In this document: positions 52,538 through 62,239 of the stretch, piece after piece
Position numbering within the stretch: position 1 is the stretch's first letter
How the letters are laid out: each line of letters starts with the position of its first letter
From: Stackebrandtia endophytica
GTDB lineage: Bacteria; Actinomycetota; Actinomycetes; Mycobacteriales; Micromonosporaceae
NCBI RefSeq assembly: GCF_006716355.1
Contig: NZ_VFOW01000001.1
Span: forward strand, 4,898,001 to 4,962,000
DNA length: 64,000 bases
Direction of reading: 5' to 3'
Translations under genes and position numbers: made by a program
Notes under the pieces: generated by a model
The model's input: the letters and a program-made list of their open reading frames with translations, nothing else
What the model was told of the DNA's origin: nothing
The model's database searches: none

Positions 52538-54456
52538 TCGGCCACCACATCCTCCGATAGCACGATGAGACTGCGCAACTGGGCGTCGTCCATCCGACTG
52601 ATCCACTCCTCCCCGGTCCCGGTGATCGCCTCGGCGATGGAACGCTTGCGCTCCAACAGGTCGGCGATTCGTTCCTCCAACGTCCCGCCGGTGACCAGTT
52701 TGTACACGTCGACCGGCTTGTCCTGTCCGATCCGGTGGGCTCGGTCGGTGGCCTGATCCTCGACCGCCGGATTCCACCACCGGTCATAATGGACCACGTT
52801 GGTCGCCGCGGTCAGGTTCAATCCGGTGCCACCGGCCTTGAGGCTGACGATCATGATCGGGGTGCCCTCGGTCTGAAACCGCTCCACCATCCGGTCCCGG
52901 TCGGCCTGACGCACCCCGCCGTGCAGGAACGGGACCCGTGGAAGATCCAGTTCGGATGCCAGGTGCTCGGCCAACAGCTCGCCCATCGCGCGGTATTGCG
53001 TGAACACCAGTGATTGGCTGCCCTCATCCAGTGCCTCGGCCAACATTTCGGTGGCGCGGGTCAATTTTCCGGACCGTTGCGGAAGCGGTTGAGTCTGCTT
53101 GAGGAATTGTGCGGGATGATTGCAGATCTGTTTGAGTTGCGTGAGCAACTTCAGAATGCGGCCGTGCCGTTCGAATCCGGCACCGAACCCGGCGTCCATG
53201 GCCTGTTTCACCGCGGCACGATACAACTGAGCCTGTTCGGTGGTCAGGGTGCAGGCGACGATCGACTCCTGTTTGGCGGGTAGATCGGTGGCCACTTCAC
53301 TTTTCATGCGGCGCAACAGAAACGGTTCCACGATGTTGCGTAGCCGTTCGGCCGCGCGTGTGTCACGGCGCATCTCGATCGGTTCGGAGAATCGCTTGCT
53401 GAACCGACGGTGGTTGCCGAGGATGCCCGGATTCGCGAAATCCATGATGGACCACAGTTCGGACAGTCGGTTCTCGACCGGGGTACCGGTCAGGGCCAAC
53501 CGGACTTGAGCCGGCAGCGCCCGGGCCGCCCGCGCGGTCTGCGAGGTGTGGTTCTTGATCTGCTGCGCCTCGTCGAGGATGACGACATCCCAGTCTTGCT
53601 GCGCCAACAGATCGATGTCGCGAAGCATCAGGGTGTAGCTGGTAATCACCACGGATCCGGGGGTGAAGCCCGCGTCCTCGATCCGAATCGCCCGGTCCGG
53701 GCCGTGATGGCGCACGACGGGCAGATCCGGGGCGAACCGATGCAGCTCACGGGCCCAGTTACCCAGGACCGAGGTCGGACACACGACCAGGTGCGGAAGA
53801 GCGGGGCGGCGTTCCGCCAACAGCGCGATCGCCTGCAGGGTCTTGCCCAAACCCATGTCGTCGGCCAGGATGCCGCCGCAGTGCTGCTCGGCGACCCGGC
53901 GCAGCCAGGCGACACCGTGACGCTGGTAGGGCCGCAGGGTGGCGACCACCGCGGTGTTTCTGGCCAGCTGGTTCTTCGACTCCCGCAGCCGTCGAGGGGT
54001 CGGTGAGGATGCCGCCGACACCTGATGCACCGCCGACACGAAGGCGGCCAGTAGTGATTCGGGAGTCCACACCTCATCCGTGTCGGTGACGATCGGATGG
54101 GCGGCCGGGGGCATCACCTCGGCCAACTGCCGCAGTTGCTCCGGGTCCCGAGTCGAGAGGGTGATGCGGGTGGCGACCCGCCAGGCGCGCAGTGAGTCGC
54201 TGCTCTGGTTGCCGACCGCCAGTTCCCACAGTGCCGGGAGAGCCTGGGACAGCGGTACCAGTCGGACCGGGTGTCGGGTGATGGTCATCTGGTCCGCGTC
54301 GGGGACGGCCATCTTGAGTCGGCTGGGCCTGCCCTCGGGTAGCCCGCGACGTCGGGCCGCTTCGGCGGGATCGGCGGGACCCCACCAGACCATCATGCCC
54401 GGCTCGGCGCGATCCGGCGTTGGCAAATAGGTGACCTGCAACACATGTGGCTGCAA
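52534..54456 (-). CDS. SNF2-family DEAD/DEAH helicase
   Basis: A 640-residue Swi2/Snf2 ATPase with Walker A DDMGLGKT (ending Thr206), Walker B DEAQ (295-298), TGTPVEN (motif III), SLKAGGTGLNLTAA (motif V) and DRAHRIGQ (motif VI). The N-terminal ~165 residues are a specific accessory region. It resembles RapA/HepA-type and actinobacterial SWIM-associated helicases. TTG 54456 has GAAAGG upstream; GTG 54444 is an alternative. It forms a two-gene operon with the SWIM protein. Confidence 0.92.
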   Translation of the reverse strand: MQPHVLQVTYLPTPDRAEPGMMVWWGPADPAEAARRRGLPEGRPSRLKMAVPDADQMTITRHPVRLVPLSQALPALWELAVGNQSSDSLRAWRVATRITLSTRDPEQLRQLAEVMPPAAHPIVTDTDEVWTPESLLAAFVSAVHQVSAASSPTPRRLRESKNQLARNTAVVATLRPYQRHGVAWLRRVAEQHCGGILADDMGLGKTLQAIALLAERRPALPHLVVCPTSVLGNWARELHRFAPDLPVVRHHGPDRAIRIEDAGFTPGSVVITSYTLMLRDIDLLAQQDWDVVILDEAQQIKNHTSQTARAARALPAQVRLALTGTPVENRLSELWSIMDFANPGILGNHRRFSKRFSEPIEMRRDTRAAERLRNIVEPFLLRRMKSEVATDLPAKQESIVACTLTTEQAQLYRAAVKQAMDAGFGAGFERHGRILKLLTQLKQICNHPAQFLKQTQPLPQRSGKLTRATEMLAEALDEGSQSLVFTQYRAMGELLAEHLASELDLPRVPFLHGGVRQADRDRMVERFQTEGTPIMIVSLKAGGTGLNLTAATNVVHYDRWWNPAVEDQATDRAHRIGQDKPVDVYKLVTGGTLEERIADLLERKRSIAEAITGTGEEWISRMDDAQLRSLIVLSEDVVAE

Positions 54457-54608
54457 TTCAATGCCTTTCGATAGCCGATTGAGCGCGAAACATTAACGCA
54501 CCTTGAGACCTGTATGCAAATTATGGATCTTACCTTTATGAATGGTCGGTGAATCTGGTGTGATGTAAATGACGATCAATATCTTGTCTACTTTCGAGGG
54601 AATTTGAG

Positions 54609-55967
54609 ATGAGTGGTTCCTTGACTCGCAGATCGGTGTTCGCCGCAGGGTTGGCGGCGACGTCCACGGTGTTCATCGCCGGATCCGCTGCCGCTGAACA
54701 GGATGGGAGTTCGATGCAGGGTCGGCCTCGGCGCGACGAAGGCATTGATTTCTTTGCATGGGTGTCTCGTGGAGACTGGCAGTCGGGAGGCGGTGACGGA
54801 GTTGAGGTCATCGGTGCCGGCCGGGCCCGTCGTCCCGGCATCCGGATCGGCGAACCGATTGACACGATTGACTTCACCGATCCGCACACCGGTAACACCG
54901 CCGCGTATGACATCGCCACGTGGACATCTCCCGAACGTCGGTCCGCAGTGGAGGCGAGTGAACTGATCGCCTCGTGGAACGCCGATACTCCCGACGATAC
55001 CTGGATTCAGGTCGAGGTGCAGGGGCGTTACCTCGAAGGCGAGACGACACCGTGGTTCATCATGGGGCGTTGGGCCGCCGGGGACGGTGACATCGCGCGT
55101 GCCTCGGTCAACCGGCAGGGCGACCCCAGGTCGACCGTCTACACCGACACCCTCGCCGTCGACGACGCCGATGTCACCCGGTTGGGGTCATATCGGTTGC
55201 GGATCACGCTTCACCGCCTCGCCGGTACCGAGGTGACTCCGACGGTGTGGCGGGTGGGTGCCATGACCTCCCACGTTCCCGACCGCTACGAGGTGCCCGA
55301 GTCGGTGCCCGGCGTCGCCACCGGGATCGAACTGCCCGTCCCGCGGTACTCCCAGAGCGTTCACGCCGGCCAGTATCCCGAATACGGTGGTGGCGGACAG
55401 GCGTGGTGCAGTCCGACCTCCTCCCAGATGGTCCTCGAGTACTTCGGCCGGACCGTGTCCGAGGAGGACTTGGCGTGGGTCGACCCCGAGTACGACGACC
55501 CGCAGATCTGCCACGCCGCCCGGTTCACCTTCGACACCGCCTACGACGGCTGCGGCAACTGGCCGTTCAACGCCGCTTACGCGGCCGCCTTCGACGACAT
55601 GGACGCCATCATCACCAGGCTGGGCTCGCTCGCCGATGCCGAGGCGCTGATCGCCGCCGGATTCCCGGTGATCACCTCCCAGTCGTTCCTGGAGGAGGAA
55701 CTGGACGGCGCCGGTTACGGCACGGCCGGTCACCTGATGGTGTTGATCGGCTTCACCGAGGAGGGCGACGTCATCGCCAACGACCCGGCGTCACCGTCGA
55801 ACGAGGCGGTGCGTCGCATCTACAACCGGCGCCAGTTCGAGAACATCTGGCTGCGCACCAAACGCAAGGACGCCAACGGAAACGACGCCGGTGGCTCGGG
55901 TGGCGTCTGCTACATCTTCAAGGAACGCGACCAGTCGTGGCCGCGACACCTGCGTCTGACCGACTGA
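54609..55967 (+). CDS. Tat-exported C39-like cysteine peptidase
   Basis: A 452-residue secreted protein. The start LTRRSVFAAGLAATS is a twin-arginine signal peptide. Residues ~40-230 form an accessory beta-rich domain. The C-terminal papain-like C39 domain has QAWCSPTSSQM (Gln264, Cys267), GHLMVLIGF (His375) and ANDPAS (Asp392), a complete catalytic set. Such proteins are widespread secreted peptidases of actinomycetes; the substrate is unknown. The upstream 150 bp are A+T-rich and shared with the divergent helicase. A strong terminator follows. Confidence 0.92.
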   Translation: MSGSLTRRSVFAAGLAATSTVFIAGSAAAEQDGSSMQGRPRRDEGIDFFAWVSRGDWQSGGGDGVEVIGAGRARRPGIRIGEPIDTIDFTDPHTGNTAAYDIATWTSPERRSAVEASELIASWNADTPDDTWIQVEVQGRYLEGETTPWFIMGRWAAGDGDIARASVNRQGDPRSTVYTDTLAVDDADVTRLGSYRLRITLHRLAGTEVTPTVWRVGAMTSHVPDRYEVPESVPGVATGIELPVPRYSQSVHAGQYPEYGGGGQAWCSPTSSQMVLEYFGRTVSEEDLAWVDPEYDDPQICHAARFTFDTAYDGCGNWPFNAAYAAAFDDMDAIITRLGSLADAEALIAAGFPVITSQSFLEEELDGAGYGTAGHLMVLIGFTEEGDVIANDPASPSNEAVRRIYNRRQFENIWLRTKRKDANGNDAGGSGGVCYIFKERDQSWPRHLRLTD

Positions 55968-55985
55968 CGGCTCGCCTCGATATCA

Positions 55986-56014
55986 GGCCCGGACCCTCGT
56001 GGTCCGGGCCTTTT
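55986..56014 (+). terminator. intrinsic terminator after the C39 peptidase
   Basis: GGCCCGGACC (55986-55995), loop CTCGT, GGTCCGGGCC (56001-56010) and TTTT: a perfect 10-bp stem with a T-tract, 18 nt after the stop codon. Confidence 0.9.
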
Positions 56015-56038
56015 CTCGGAGGACATTGCCAAGAAAAA

Positions 56039-56060
56039 TTTGCAAAAAAGTCTTTGCAAA
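56039..56060 (+). promoter_or_regulatory. twin TTTGCAAA palindromes before an HTH gene
   Basis: TTTGCAAA occurs at 56039-56046 and 56053-56060, 14 bp apart, in a short A+T-rich patch ending 14 nt before the ATG at 56075. Placement and symmetry suggest an autoregulatory operator of the downstream winged-helix protein. Confidence 0.55.
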
Positions 56061-56074
56061 GCTAGTCTCGTGAC

Positions 56075-56638
56075 ATGCAGGTAAATCAGGTAACCGATCC
56101 GCAGGCGTTGAAGGCCATCGCACACCCGCTGCGGTTGCGACTGCTGGGATCGCTGCGCATGGACGGCCCGCAGACCGCCAGCGAACTGGGGCGTCGATTC
56201 GACGAGAGCTCGGGGAGCACCAGCTACCACCTGCGAGTTCTGGCCAAACACGGATTCATCACCGAAGACGCCGACCAGCCCAACGCCCGCGACAAACGCT
56301 GGCGAGCCCGACACGCCTACACCAAATGGAACGACGCCGACTTCGACGACCCGGTGGGCTCCGCCGCCGCACAGGTCATGCGCGACCACCAACTGGACAA
56401 TGTGGTCAATGCCAGTCGGCGGTTCGACACCGAACGCGACACCTGGGGACCGGACTGGACCGCCGCCGCCGGCCACTCCGACTACGCGATACGCCTTTCG
56501 CCGCAACGACTACGACGGCTGCGCGACCGGTTCCTCGAACTCGTCGAGGAGGAGCGCGCCGCCGACCCCGGTGACGCCGACACCCCGATGGCGCGGATCT
56601 ACCTGAGCGCCTTCCCGGTCAACGACACCGAGTACTAG
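56075..56638 (+). CDS. ArsR-like winged-helix regulator
   Basis: A 187-residue protein with an N-terminal winged helix (LKAIAHPLRLRLLGSLRMDGPQT; ESSGSTSYHLRVLAKHGFI) and a charged C-terminal helical region that probably forms the dimer or ligand domain. The HTH is of the actinobacterial ArsR-like type common beside MFS exporters. Twin TTTGCAAA palindromes precede it and an MFS gene follows on the same strand after 133 bp, suggesting it represses that exporter and itself. Confidence 0.9.
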   Translation: MQVNQVTDPQALKAIAHPLRLRLLGSLRMDGPQTASELGRRFDESSGSTSYHLRVLAKHGFITEDADQPNARDKRWRARHAYTKWNDADFDDPVGSAAAQVMRDHQLDNVVNASRRFDTERDTWGPDWTAAAGHSDYAIRLSPQRLRRLRDRFLELVEEERAADPGDADTPMARIYLSAFPVNDTEY

Positions 56639-56771
56639 TCACCGCGCTCCCTTCGACGGACATCGCCCGACCCGGCCGGACTTGACCATCCACTCCACAC
56701 TGTTCACACACGGCCTCAGCGACTCGACCCCTCTTCGGTACCCGCACGGATAGCTGCTGAAAGGACCCCTC

Positions 56772-58043
56772 ATGCTCCCTGTCAGCCCGAGTACGCTCCG
56801 CAGCCGCTACGTCGTGATCACCGCTCTCACCTGGTTGCCGCAGGGAATCAGCATGGCCGCGATGCTGCTCCTGATGGCCGACAGGGGCATGGACCTGGTG
56901 ACCATCGGGATCCTGTTCACCCTGCAGAGCATCGTGGTCACCGCACTCGAACTGCCCACCGGGGGCTTCTCCGACGTCATCGGCCGCCGTGGCGTACTCG
57001 TGGTCTCGGCACTGGTCGGACTGGCCGGTTTCGCCTGGATGGCGTTCGCACACCAGGTGTGGGAGTTCGTGGCCGTGGCCGTCCTGCGAGGCATCGCCCG
57101 CGCCCTGTCCACCGGGCCCGCCGAAGCCTGGTACGTCGACGCCGTCCACGCCGACGATCCCGCCGGAGACATCCGCACCGGACTGGCCTTCGGTCAGACC
57201 GCCACCGGAATCGCTCTGGGCGTCGGCACCCTGGTGGGCGGCTCCATGCCGTTCATCCTGCCGACGATCGGACCACTGGAACCGTTGGCCACACCCATGG
57301 CGCTGTCGGCGCTGTTGTACCTCGGGCTGTTGGCATCCGTACTCACCGGCATGACCGAACCGGCTCGACGAGGCCCGACGCCCACCGTCGGCGCCCTGAT
57401 GCGAGACGTTCCGGCGACGATCGGCGCCGGGGTCAAACTGGGATTCGGTCGCCGTGCCCTGGCTCAACTGCTGATGACCTTCGCGGTGCTCGGGTTCGCG
57501 CTCAACGCCGTGGAGCTGCTGACCCCCGGTTGGCTGGAGGTACTGGTCGGCGACGCCGAAAGTGCCGCGGCGGTCTACGGAATGGTGACCGCGCTGGGGT
57601 TCGTCGCCTCCGCCGTCGGATCGCTGCTCACGCCGCTGGTGGCCCGCATGTTCGGCGGTAATGCACACCTGACCGCCATGGTCGGCACCGTGTTCGCGGG
57701 AGCGGGGATGGCGTCCATGTTCATCTCCGGGTACCTGGCGGCCTCCGAGGGCGTCATTGTCATCGCCATCGGGTACGGCCTGCTGTTCCTCGGGCTGGGC
57801 GTGCGCGGGCCGGTCCAGTCGGAACTGGTGCACCACGAGGTCGCCGCGAACCAGCGGGCCACCGTCGTGTCGATCCAGTCACTGCTGATGCAGGCCAGTG
57901 GTGCGGTCAGCTCACTCACGATCCCGTGGCTGGTCGCAGTGTGGTCGGTACCGGGAACCTGGCTGTTGTCGGGCGTGGCGTTGGCAGCCTCGGCGGTGCT
58001 CTTCAAACGACCGTCCCCGCAACCGCGCCCGGTGACGGTGTGA
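56772..58043 (+). CDS. MFS transporter
   Basis: A 423-residue, 12-helix MFS protein with the loop 2-3 motif GGFSDVIGRRGVL and a family-typical LELPTGGFSD helix, similar to actinobacterial drug-export MFS proteins. AAAGGA lies upstream of ATG 56772. It follows an ArsR-like regulator and is probably its target. The substrate is unknown. Confidence 0.88.
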   Translation: MLPVSPSTLRSRYVVITALTWLPQGISMAAMLLLMADRGMDLVTIGILFTLQSIVVTALELPTGGFSDVIGRRGVLVVSALVGLAGFAWMAFAHQVWEFVAVAVLRGIARALSTGPAEAWYVDAVHADDPAGDIRTGLAFGQTATGIALGVGTLVGGSMPFILPTIGPLEPLATPMALSALLYLGLLASVLTGMTEPARRGPTPTVGALMRDVPATIGAGVKLGFGRRALAQLLMTFAVLGFALNAVELLTPGWLEVLVGDAESAAAVYGMVTALGFVASAVGSLLTPLVARMFGGNAHLTAMVGTVFAGAGMASMFISGYLAASEGVIVIAIGYGLLFLGLGVRGPVQSELVHHEVAANQRATVVSIQSLLMQASGAVSSLTIPWLVAVWSVPGTWLLSGVALAASAVLFKRPSPQPRPVTV

Positions 58044-58111
58044 CGAAGTGAAGTGGATCGCGTTGATCTCACCCGGACGGTGAACGGTAGCGGCTGCTAT
58101 ACCGTACGACG

Positions 58112-59281
58112 GTGATCCGAATGCTCCTCGCGCTGGTCATCGGCGTCTGCTTCGGTGGCGTGGCCGTCATCGTGCTGCTCGACAACCCCAATCTCACCTG
58201 GGTGGCACCGGCTGCGGCCTCGGTCGCGATTCCACTGGTGATCCTGTGGCGGGTGGGTAAGTCGCTGGGCGGTGTGCGGCAGCCGAGCGCCGAGCAGGTC
58301 CGGCAACGCCTCGACGCCAACGGGGGAGCACTGGCCAGAGTGGACTCGGTTCGTCGGACCGGTACCACGGTCAACGATCGGCACCTGTGCGAACTGACGT
58401 TGACGGTCGATCCCCCCGGCGAGGACGCCTACGCCACCAGCACCCGCATGCTGATCGACCCGATCGAACTGGCCACCTTCCAACCCGGCCGAGTACTGAC
58501 CGTCGCCCGGATCAAACCCGGCCACCCCGACGTGTGGATCGTGCGGCAACCCGATGCCGCCTGGCAGAACAAGATGAGCACCGACGGCCCCTACATTCCG
58601 GCCGCCGAACACGTTCGCCACCAACCGTCGGACCCCGCGACCGCGGTCGCGGGGCTCGGCGGCCGTCAACTGATCTCCAGCGGGCCCAAAGGCCGAGGAC
58701 TGCGCATCGCCGCCTACCTCGTCCTGGCCATCGCCGGTGCCGCGATCATCGTGGTCCCCAACGCCTCCGAATTTCAGGCGGTCGTGGAGTACGGCGACGC
58801 CGCCGACGACTTCGTGTTCGGACCCCGTCAAACCGAGGCCGTCGACGCGCTGGTGGCCGAGGTGGGCAGCACCGAGTTCGTGTCGCTGACCTTCCACGAC
58901 GGCTTCGTCACGGCGGACGCGGTGTCGGCGCCGGGAGCCGTCACCATCGACAGCTTCATGTTCCGCTGGGGCTCCGCCGACCGCACCGGGCCCGCCACGA
59001 TCCAGCCTGAGGACCCGGCGGAGGCGATCTTTGACGTGACGGTCCTGGACGCTTCGATCATCCCTGCCTTGGCCGAACAGGCCAGACAGCTGACGGGGGT
59101 CGCCGAACCGACGTCCTACCTGGTCATCGTCGACCGCGACGCGACCTTCGGTTCATCCGAACTGTCGATTCAGATCTCGCTGAACGACGACTACTACAGC
59201 GGACACGTCATCTTCGACGCGGTCGGCGACGTGATCAGCATGTGGGGTGACGTCCCCGGTTCACCGGCGGCCGGTGAGTGA
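58112..59281 (+). CDS. membrane protein of unknown function
   Basis: A 389-residue protein with two N-terminal transmembrane helices (about 4-24 and 30-46), a soluble beta-rich domain, a third helix near 200-218 (AAYLVLAIAGAAIIVV) and a large acidic C-terminal domain. I recognise no family. The C-terminal part is predicted to lie outside the membrane. It begins with GTG 58112, 68 bp after the MFS gene, and may be the last gene of that run. Confidence 0.7.
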   Translation: MIRMLLALVIGVCFGGVAVIVLLDNPNLTWVAPAAASVAIPLVILWRVGKSLGGVRQPSAEQVRQRLDANGGALARVDSVRRTGTTVNDRHLCELTLTVDPPGEDAYATSTRMLIDPIELATFQPGRVLTVARIKPGHPDVWIVRQPDAAWQNKMSTDGPYIPAAEHVRHQPSDPATAVAGLGGRQLISSGPKGRGLRIAAYLVLAIAGAAIIVVPNASEFQAVVEYGDAADDFVFGPRQTEAVDALVAEVGSTEFVSLTFHDGFVTADAVSAPGAVTIDSFMFRWGSADRTGPATIQPEDPAEAIFDVTVLDASIIPALAEQARQLTGVAEPTSYLVIVDRDATFGSSELSIQISLNDDYYSGHVIFDAVGDVISMWGDVPGSPAAGE

Positions 59282-59335
59282 GTTCGCCCCGGCGGCGACG
59301 GGCCCGCGGCAAGATCATCCGGGTACGGTCGGCGC

Positions 59336-60283
59336 ATGCGTTATCAACCATTGGGAGACTCCGGACTACTGGTCTCGAAAGTCGGACTCGGCTGCAACAA
59401 CTTCGGAAAACGCGTGGATCTGGCGGGCACCAAAGCCGTCGTCGACGCTGCCATAGACAGCGGGATCACGCTGTTCGACACCGCCGACATCTACGGCACG
59501 GGCGAATCGGAAACCCTGCTGGGACAGGTGTTGAAGGGACGGCGGGACCAGGTCGTCCTGGCCACCAAGTTCGGTCACCGGTCGGGCGACATGGGCTACC
59601 CGGCCGCGGCCGGCGCGAAAGGCGGTCGCGGCTACATCCGGCGCGCTGTCGAAGCTTCGTTGAAGCGGCTCGACACCGACTACATCGACCTGTACCAGAT
59701 CCACACCCCCGACCCGCTGACGCCGATCGGTGAAACCCTCGCGGCGTTGGACGAACTGGTCAAGGAGGGCAAGGTTCGCTACCTCGGCCACTCCAACTTC
59801 AGCGGTTGGCAGATCGCGCAGGCCGCGCACGTGGCCGCTGAGATCGGGGCGACCCCGTTCATTTCGGCGCAGAACCACTGGTCCTACCTGGAACGTGATG
59901 CCGAGACCGAGGTCGTTCCCGCCGCCAACGAATACGGCGTCGGGGTACTGCCGTACTTCCCGTTGGCGATGGGCTTGCTGACCGGCAAGGTGCGTCGTGG
60001 TGTCGCACCGGCGCAGGACACCCGGTTGGCCGGTCGCGACGACTACGTCACCGACGACAAGCTCGACCGGGTCGAGGCGTTGATCGCCTGGGCGGAGAAG
60101 CAGGGTCGGACCATTTTGGACGTCGCGGTGGGTGGCCTGGCGGCGTTGCCGGGTTGTGCGTCGGTCATCGCCGGTGCCACCAAGCCGGAACAGGTCTACG
60201 CCAACGTGAAGGCCGGTGAGTGGGAGCCGACCGACGAGCAGCTGGAGGAGATCGACGCGATCGTCCCCGCCTCGGGCAGGTAG
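59336..60283 (+). CDS. aldo/keto reductase
   Basis: A 315-residue AKR with the catalytic tetrad Asp48, Tyr53, Lys78 and His123 (FDTADIYG, ATKFGH, QIHTPDP) and the usual barrel length. It reduces aldehydes or ketones with NADPH. Sequence is closest in style to the YajO/AKR11-type group; the substrate is not predictable. A 14-bp terminator follows. Confidence 0.92.
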   Translation: MRYQPLGDSGLLVSKVGLGCNNFGKRVDLAGTKAVVDAAIDSGITLFDTADIYGTGESETLLGQVLKGRRDQVVLATKFGHRSGDMGYPAAAGAKGGRGYIRRAVEASLKRLDTDYIDLYQIHTPDPLTPIGETLAALDELVKEGKVRYLGHSNFSGWQIAQAAHVAAEIGATPFISAQNHWSYLERDAETEVVPAANEYGVGVLPYFPLAMGLLTGKVRRGVAPAQDTRLAGRDDYVTDDKLDRVEALIAWAEKQGRTILDVAVGGLAALPGCASVIAGATKPEQVYANVKAGEWEPTDEQLEEIDAIVPASGR

Positions 60284-60292
60284 CCGAATCGG

Positions 60293-60323
60293 TCCTCACC
60301 GGCGTGGTGCACGCCGGTGAGGA
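60293..60323. terminator. bidirectional hairpin terminator
   Basis: TCCTCACCGGCGTG (60293-60306), loop GTG, CACGCCGGTGAGGA (60310-60323): a perfect 14-bp stem between the converging AKR and DUF998 genes. Confidence 0.8.
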
Positions 60324-60328
60324 ACCGG

Positions 60329-61039
60329 TCAACTCGGTGGACGGTTTGCCTCCGTACCGGCCGCCATGGACCAGCGGGCCATCGCGAACAGCACCAGGAT
60401 CTCGGTCAACACGAGCGCGCGCTCGGTCAGACCCAGCGGAACCAGTTGCCACCAGGCGATCTCGGTGGCCAGACTCAGCGCCACCGCTCCAAGGAGCGGG
60501 ACGAACCACAGCATCGAGGCCACGCCCAGCCAGGACGTCCAGCGGGCCGCGATTCGCCACCGATCGTGACGGCGCCACGGCCTGGCCAGCAGTACCCCGG
60601 CCACCGGCAGTGAGACGAACGCGGTGAGACTCGCCAGTTGGTGGATGTAGCCCGACACCGACGGACCCTGTGACCAGTCGTGTTTCTCGAACAGCACCAC
60701 GAACGTGAGACCGAGACTCCACAGTGCCACCGCGACCGTGCCGGCCGAGGACGGCCGGGCGAGGCGCTGTCGCACCATCGCCAGCAGAATGGCCAGCGAA
60801 CCCGCGGCCAGCAGCAGGACCGCCGCGTAGAACGGCCACCACAGTGGACCCTGTGCGTACTCGCTGATGGTTCGGGTGACGGGACTGCGCGGCCAATCGA
60901 TGGTCCAGACGTCCAAGGCGCCGACGATGACCACGGCCGAGACCACTCCCGCGACACCCGTCATGGCGAGCCGTCGACCGTCCGTGGTGGATACCGCAGG
61001 CGGTAGCGGATCGACGTTCACCCGAGGCGAGGTCTCCAT
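60329..61039 (-). CDS. DUF998 family membrane protein
   Basis: A 236-residue protein with six or seven hydrophobic helices and the DUF998 features DWPRSPVTRTISEYAQGP after helix 1 and later EKHDW and GYIHQLASL. The family has no established function. ATG 61039 is directly preceded by the stop of a 34-codon frame (TAAATG), and that frame overlaps the EamA gene, so the three are probably one operon. Confidence 0.86.
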   Translation of the reverse strand: METSPRVNVDPLPPAVSTTDGRRLAMTGVAGVVSAVVIVGALDVWTIDWPRSPVTRTISEYAQGPLWWPFYAAVLLLAAGSLAILLAMVRQRLARPSSAGTVAVALWSLGLTFVVLFEKHDWSQGPSVSGYIHQLASLTAFVSLPVAGVLLARPWRRHDRWRIAARWTSWLGVASMLWFVPLLGAVALSLATEIAWWQLVPLGLTERALVLTEILVLFAMARWSMAAGTEANRPPS

Positions 61040-61144
61040 TTAGGACCCCCCGAGGTCGTACTCGGCGATCACGATCTTTCCCGTCAACGCCCTCGGCGGG
61101 GTCACATGGACTCGGCGGAGGTATTCCTCGATGTGTCCGGTCAT
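61040..61144 (-). CDS. possible 34-aa protein between EamA and DUF998 genes
   Basis: ATG 61144 overlaps the EamA stop (ATGA) and the frame ends in TAA at 61040-61042, touching the DUF998 ATG (TAAATG). The peptide reads GHIEEYLRRVHVTPPRALTG then KIVIAEYDLGGS. Exact coupling at both ends suggests it is translated. It is short enough that it may instead be the surviving tail of a larger protein. No family recognised. Confidence 0.5.
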   Translation of the reverse strand: MTGHIEEYLRRVHVTPPRALTGKIVIAEYDLGGS

Positions 61145-62115
61145 GGAACGACTCTCGATTCGGTGGTCAATGGGGCATCGGCCGTCGGTGGGGTGTCGGT
61201 GTCGGAGTTCTTGACCGCCACGGCTCGCTGCGCGGTGAAGACTCCGACGATCACGAGGAGACCACCGAACATCTGCGACGGTGTCAGGCTCTCACCCAGC
61301 AGAATCCACGCCGCGATCGCCGCGACGACCACCTCGGTGTAGGCCATACCTCCGGCGACCGCCGCCGACAACATGCGAAGCGCCGGCAATCCCGTCGCGT
61401 AGGCGAGACCGGTGAAGACGATCAGCGCCGCCAGGATCACCACGGCGGTGAAGTCGAAACCGCCCAGTGACACCCGATGCGACAGCACCGTCCAATCCAT
61501 GTTCCAGGGTTGCGCCAACGGTGCCAGCGCCAGCACTCCGACACCGAACCCGAACGACAACAGCACCGGAGTCGACACCTTGTTGGTGAGTGTCTCCCCG
61601 GCCAGGAAGTAACCGGCCTGGCACGCGGCTGCCGCCGCGCCGGCGAGCAACCCGAGGGCGTCCAGGCGCAACCCGGTCCAGATGTCGACGACGAACGCCA
61701 AACCCGCCAGGCTCAGCAGGGCACCGGTCAACGCCGCCCGCGGTAGCCGCGTGTGGCGCACCCATCGGATCCAGGCCACCACCAGGATCGGGCCGGTGAA
61801 CTCCAGGAGCAACGCCACTCCGACCGGCAGCCGCGCCACCGCGAGGAAGTAGAACGCCTGTACCCCGGCGATCGCGGCCAGACCGAACCCGATCAGCCCG
61901 GCGACGGGCAGGCGTTGCCGCTCCCGGAACGCACGCCGAATCGCCGGAATCGCCGCACAGGTCAACAGCAGGCCGCTGCCGGCCACGCGCAACCAGGTGA
62001 CTTCCAACGGGTGAAGGCCGGCTTCCATGAGCACCTTCGCCAACGGCCCGGACAGGCCGAAGAAGGTTGATGCCAACAGGATCAGGATCACGCCGGAAGA
62101 GGTGTGCCGACGCAT
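61141..62115 (-). CDS. EamA/DMT family transporter
   Basis: A 324-residue, ten-helix drug/metabolite transporter with two EamA repeats: STFFGLSGPLAKVLMEAG in the first, YTEVVVAAIAAWILLGESLTPSQMFGGLLVI in the second. Members export amino acids or other small metabolites. ATG 62115 has GGAG upstream and is preferred over an in-frame start at 62127. It leads the small-ORF/DUF998 operon. Confidence 0.9.
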   Translation of the reverse strand: MRRHTSSGVILILLASTFFGLSGPLAKVLMEAGLHPLEVTWLRVAGSGLLLTCAAIPAIRRAFRERQRLPVAGLIGFGLAAIAGVQAFYFLAVARLPVGVALLLEFTGPILVVAWIRWVRHTRLPRAALTGALLSLAGLAFVVDIWTGLRLDALGLLAGAAAAACQAGYFLAGETLTNKVSTPVLLSFGFGVGVLALAPLAQPWNMDWTVLSHRVSLGGFDFTAVVILAALIVFTGLAYATGLPALRMLSAAVAGGMAYTEVVVAAIAAWILLGESLTPSQMFGGLLVIVGVFTAQRAVAVKNSDTDTPPTADAPLTTESRVVP

Positions 62116-62239
62116 GGCGGGCTCCAAGGGGGAACGGATCGAGGGGAGTAGACCCGATAGACGCTATCCAAATCGGGCGGCGACGGACGGATTCGAGATG
62201 ACCGTCGTGATGAAGAACACCGCCCTTCGAAAAGCGACG

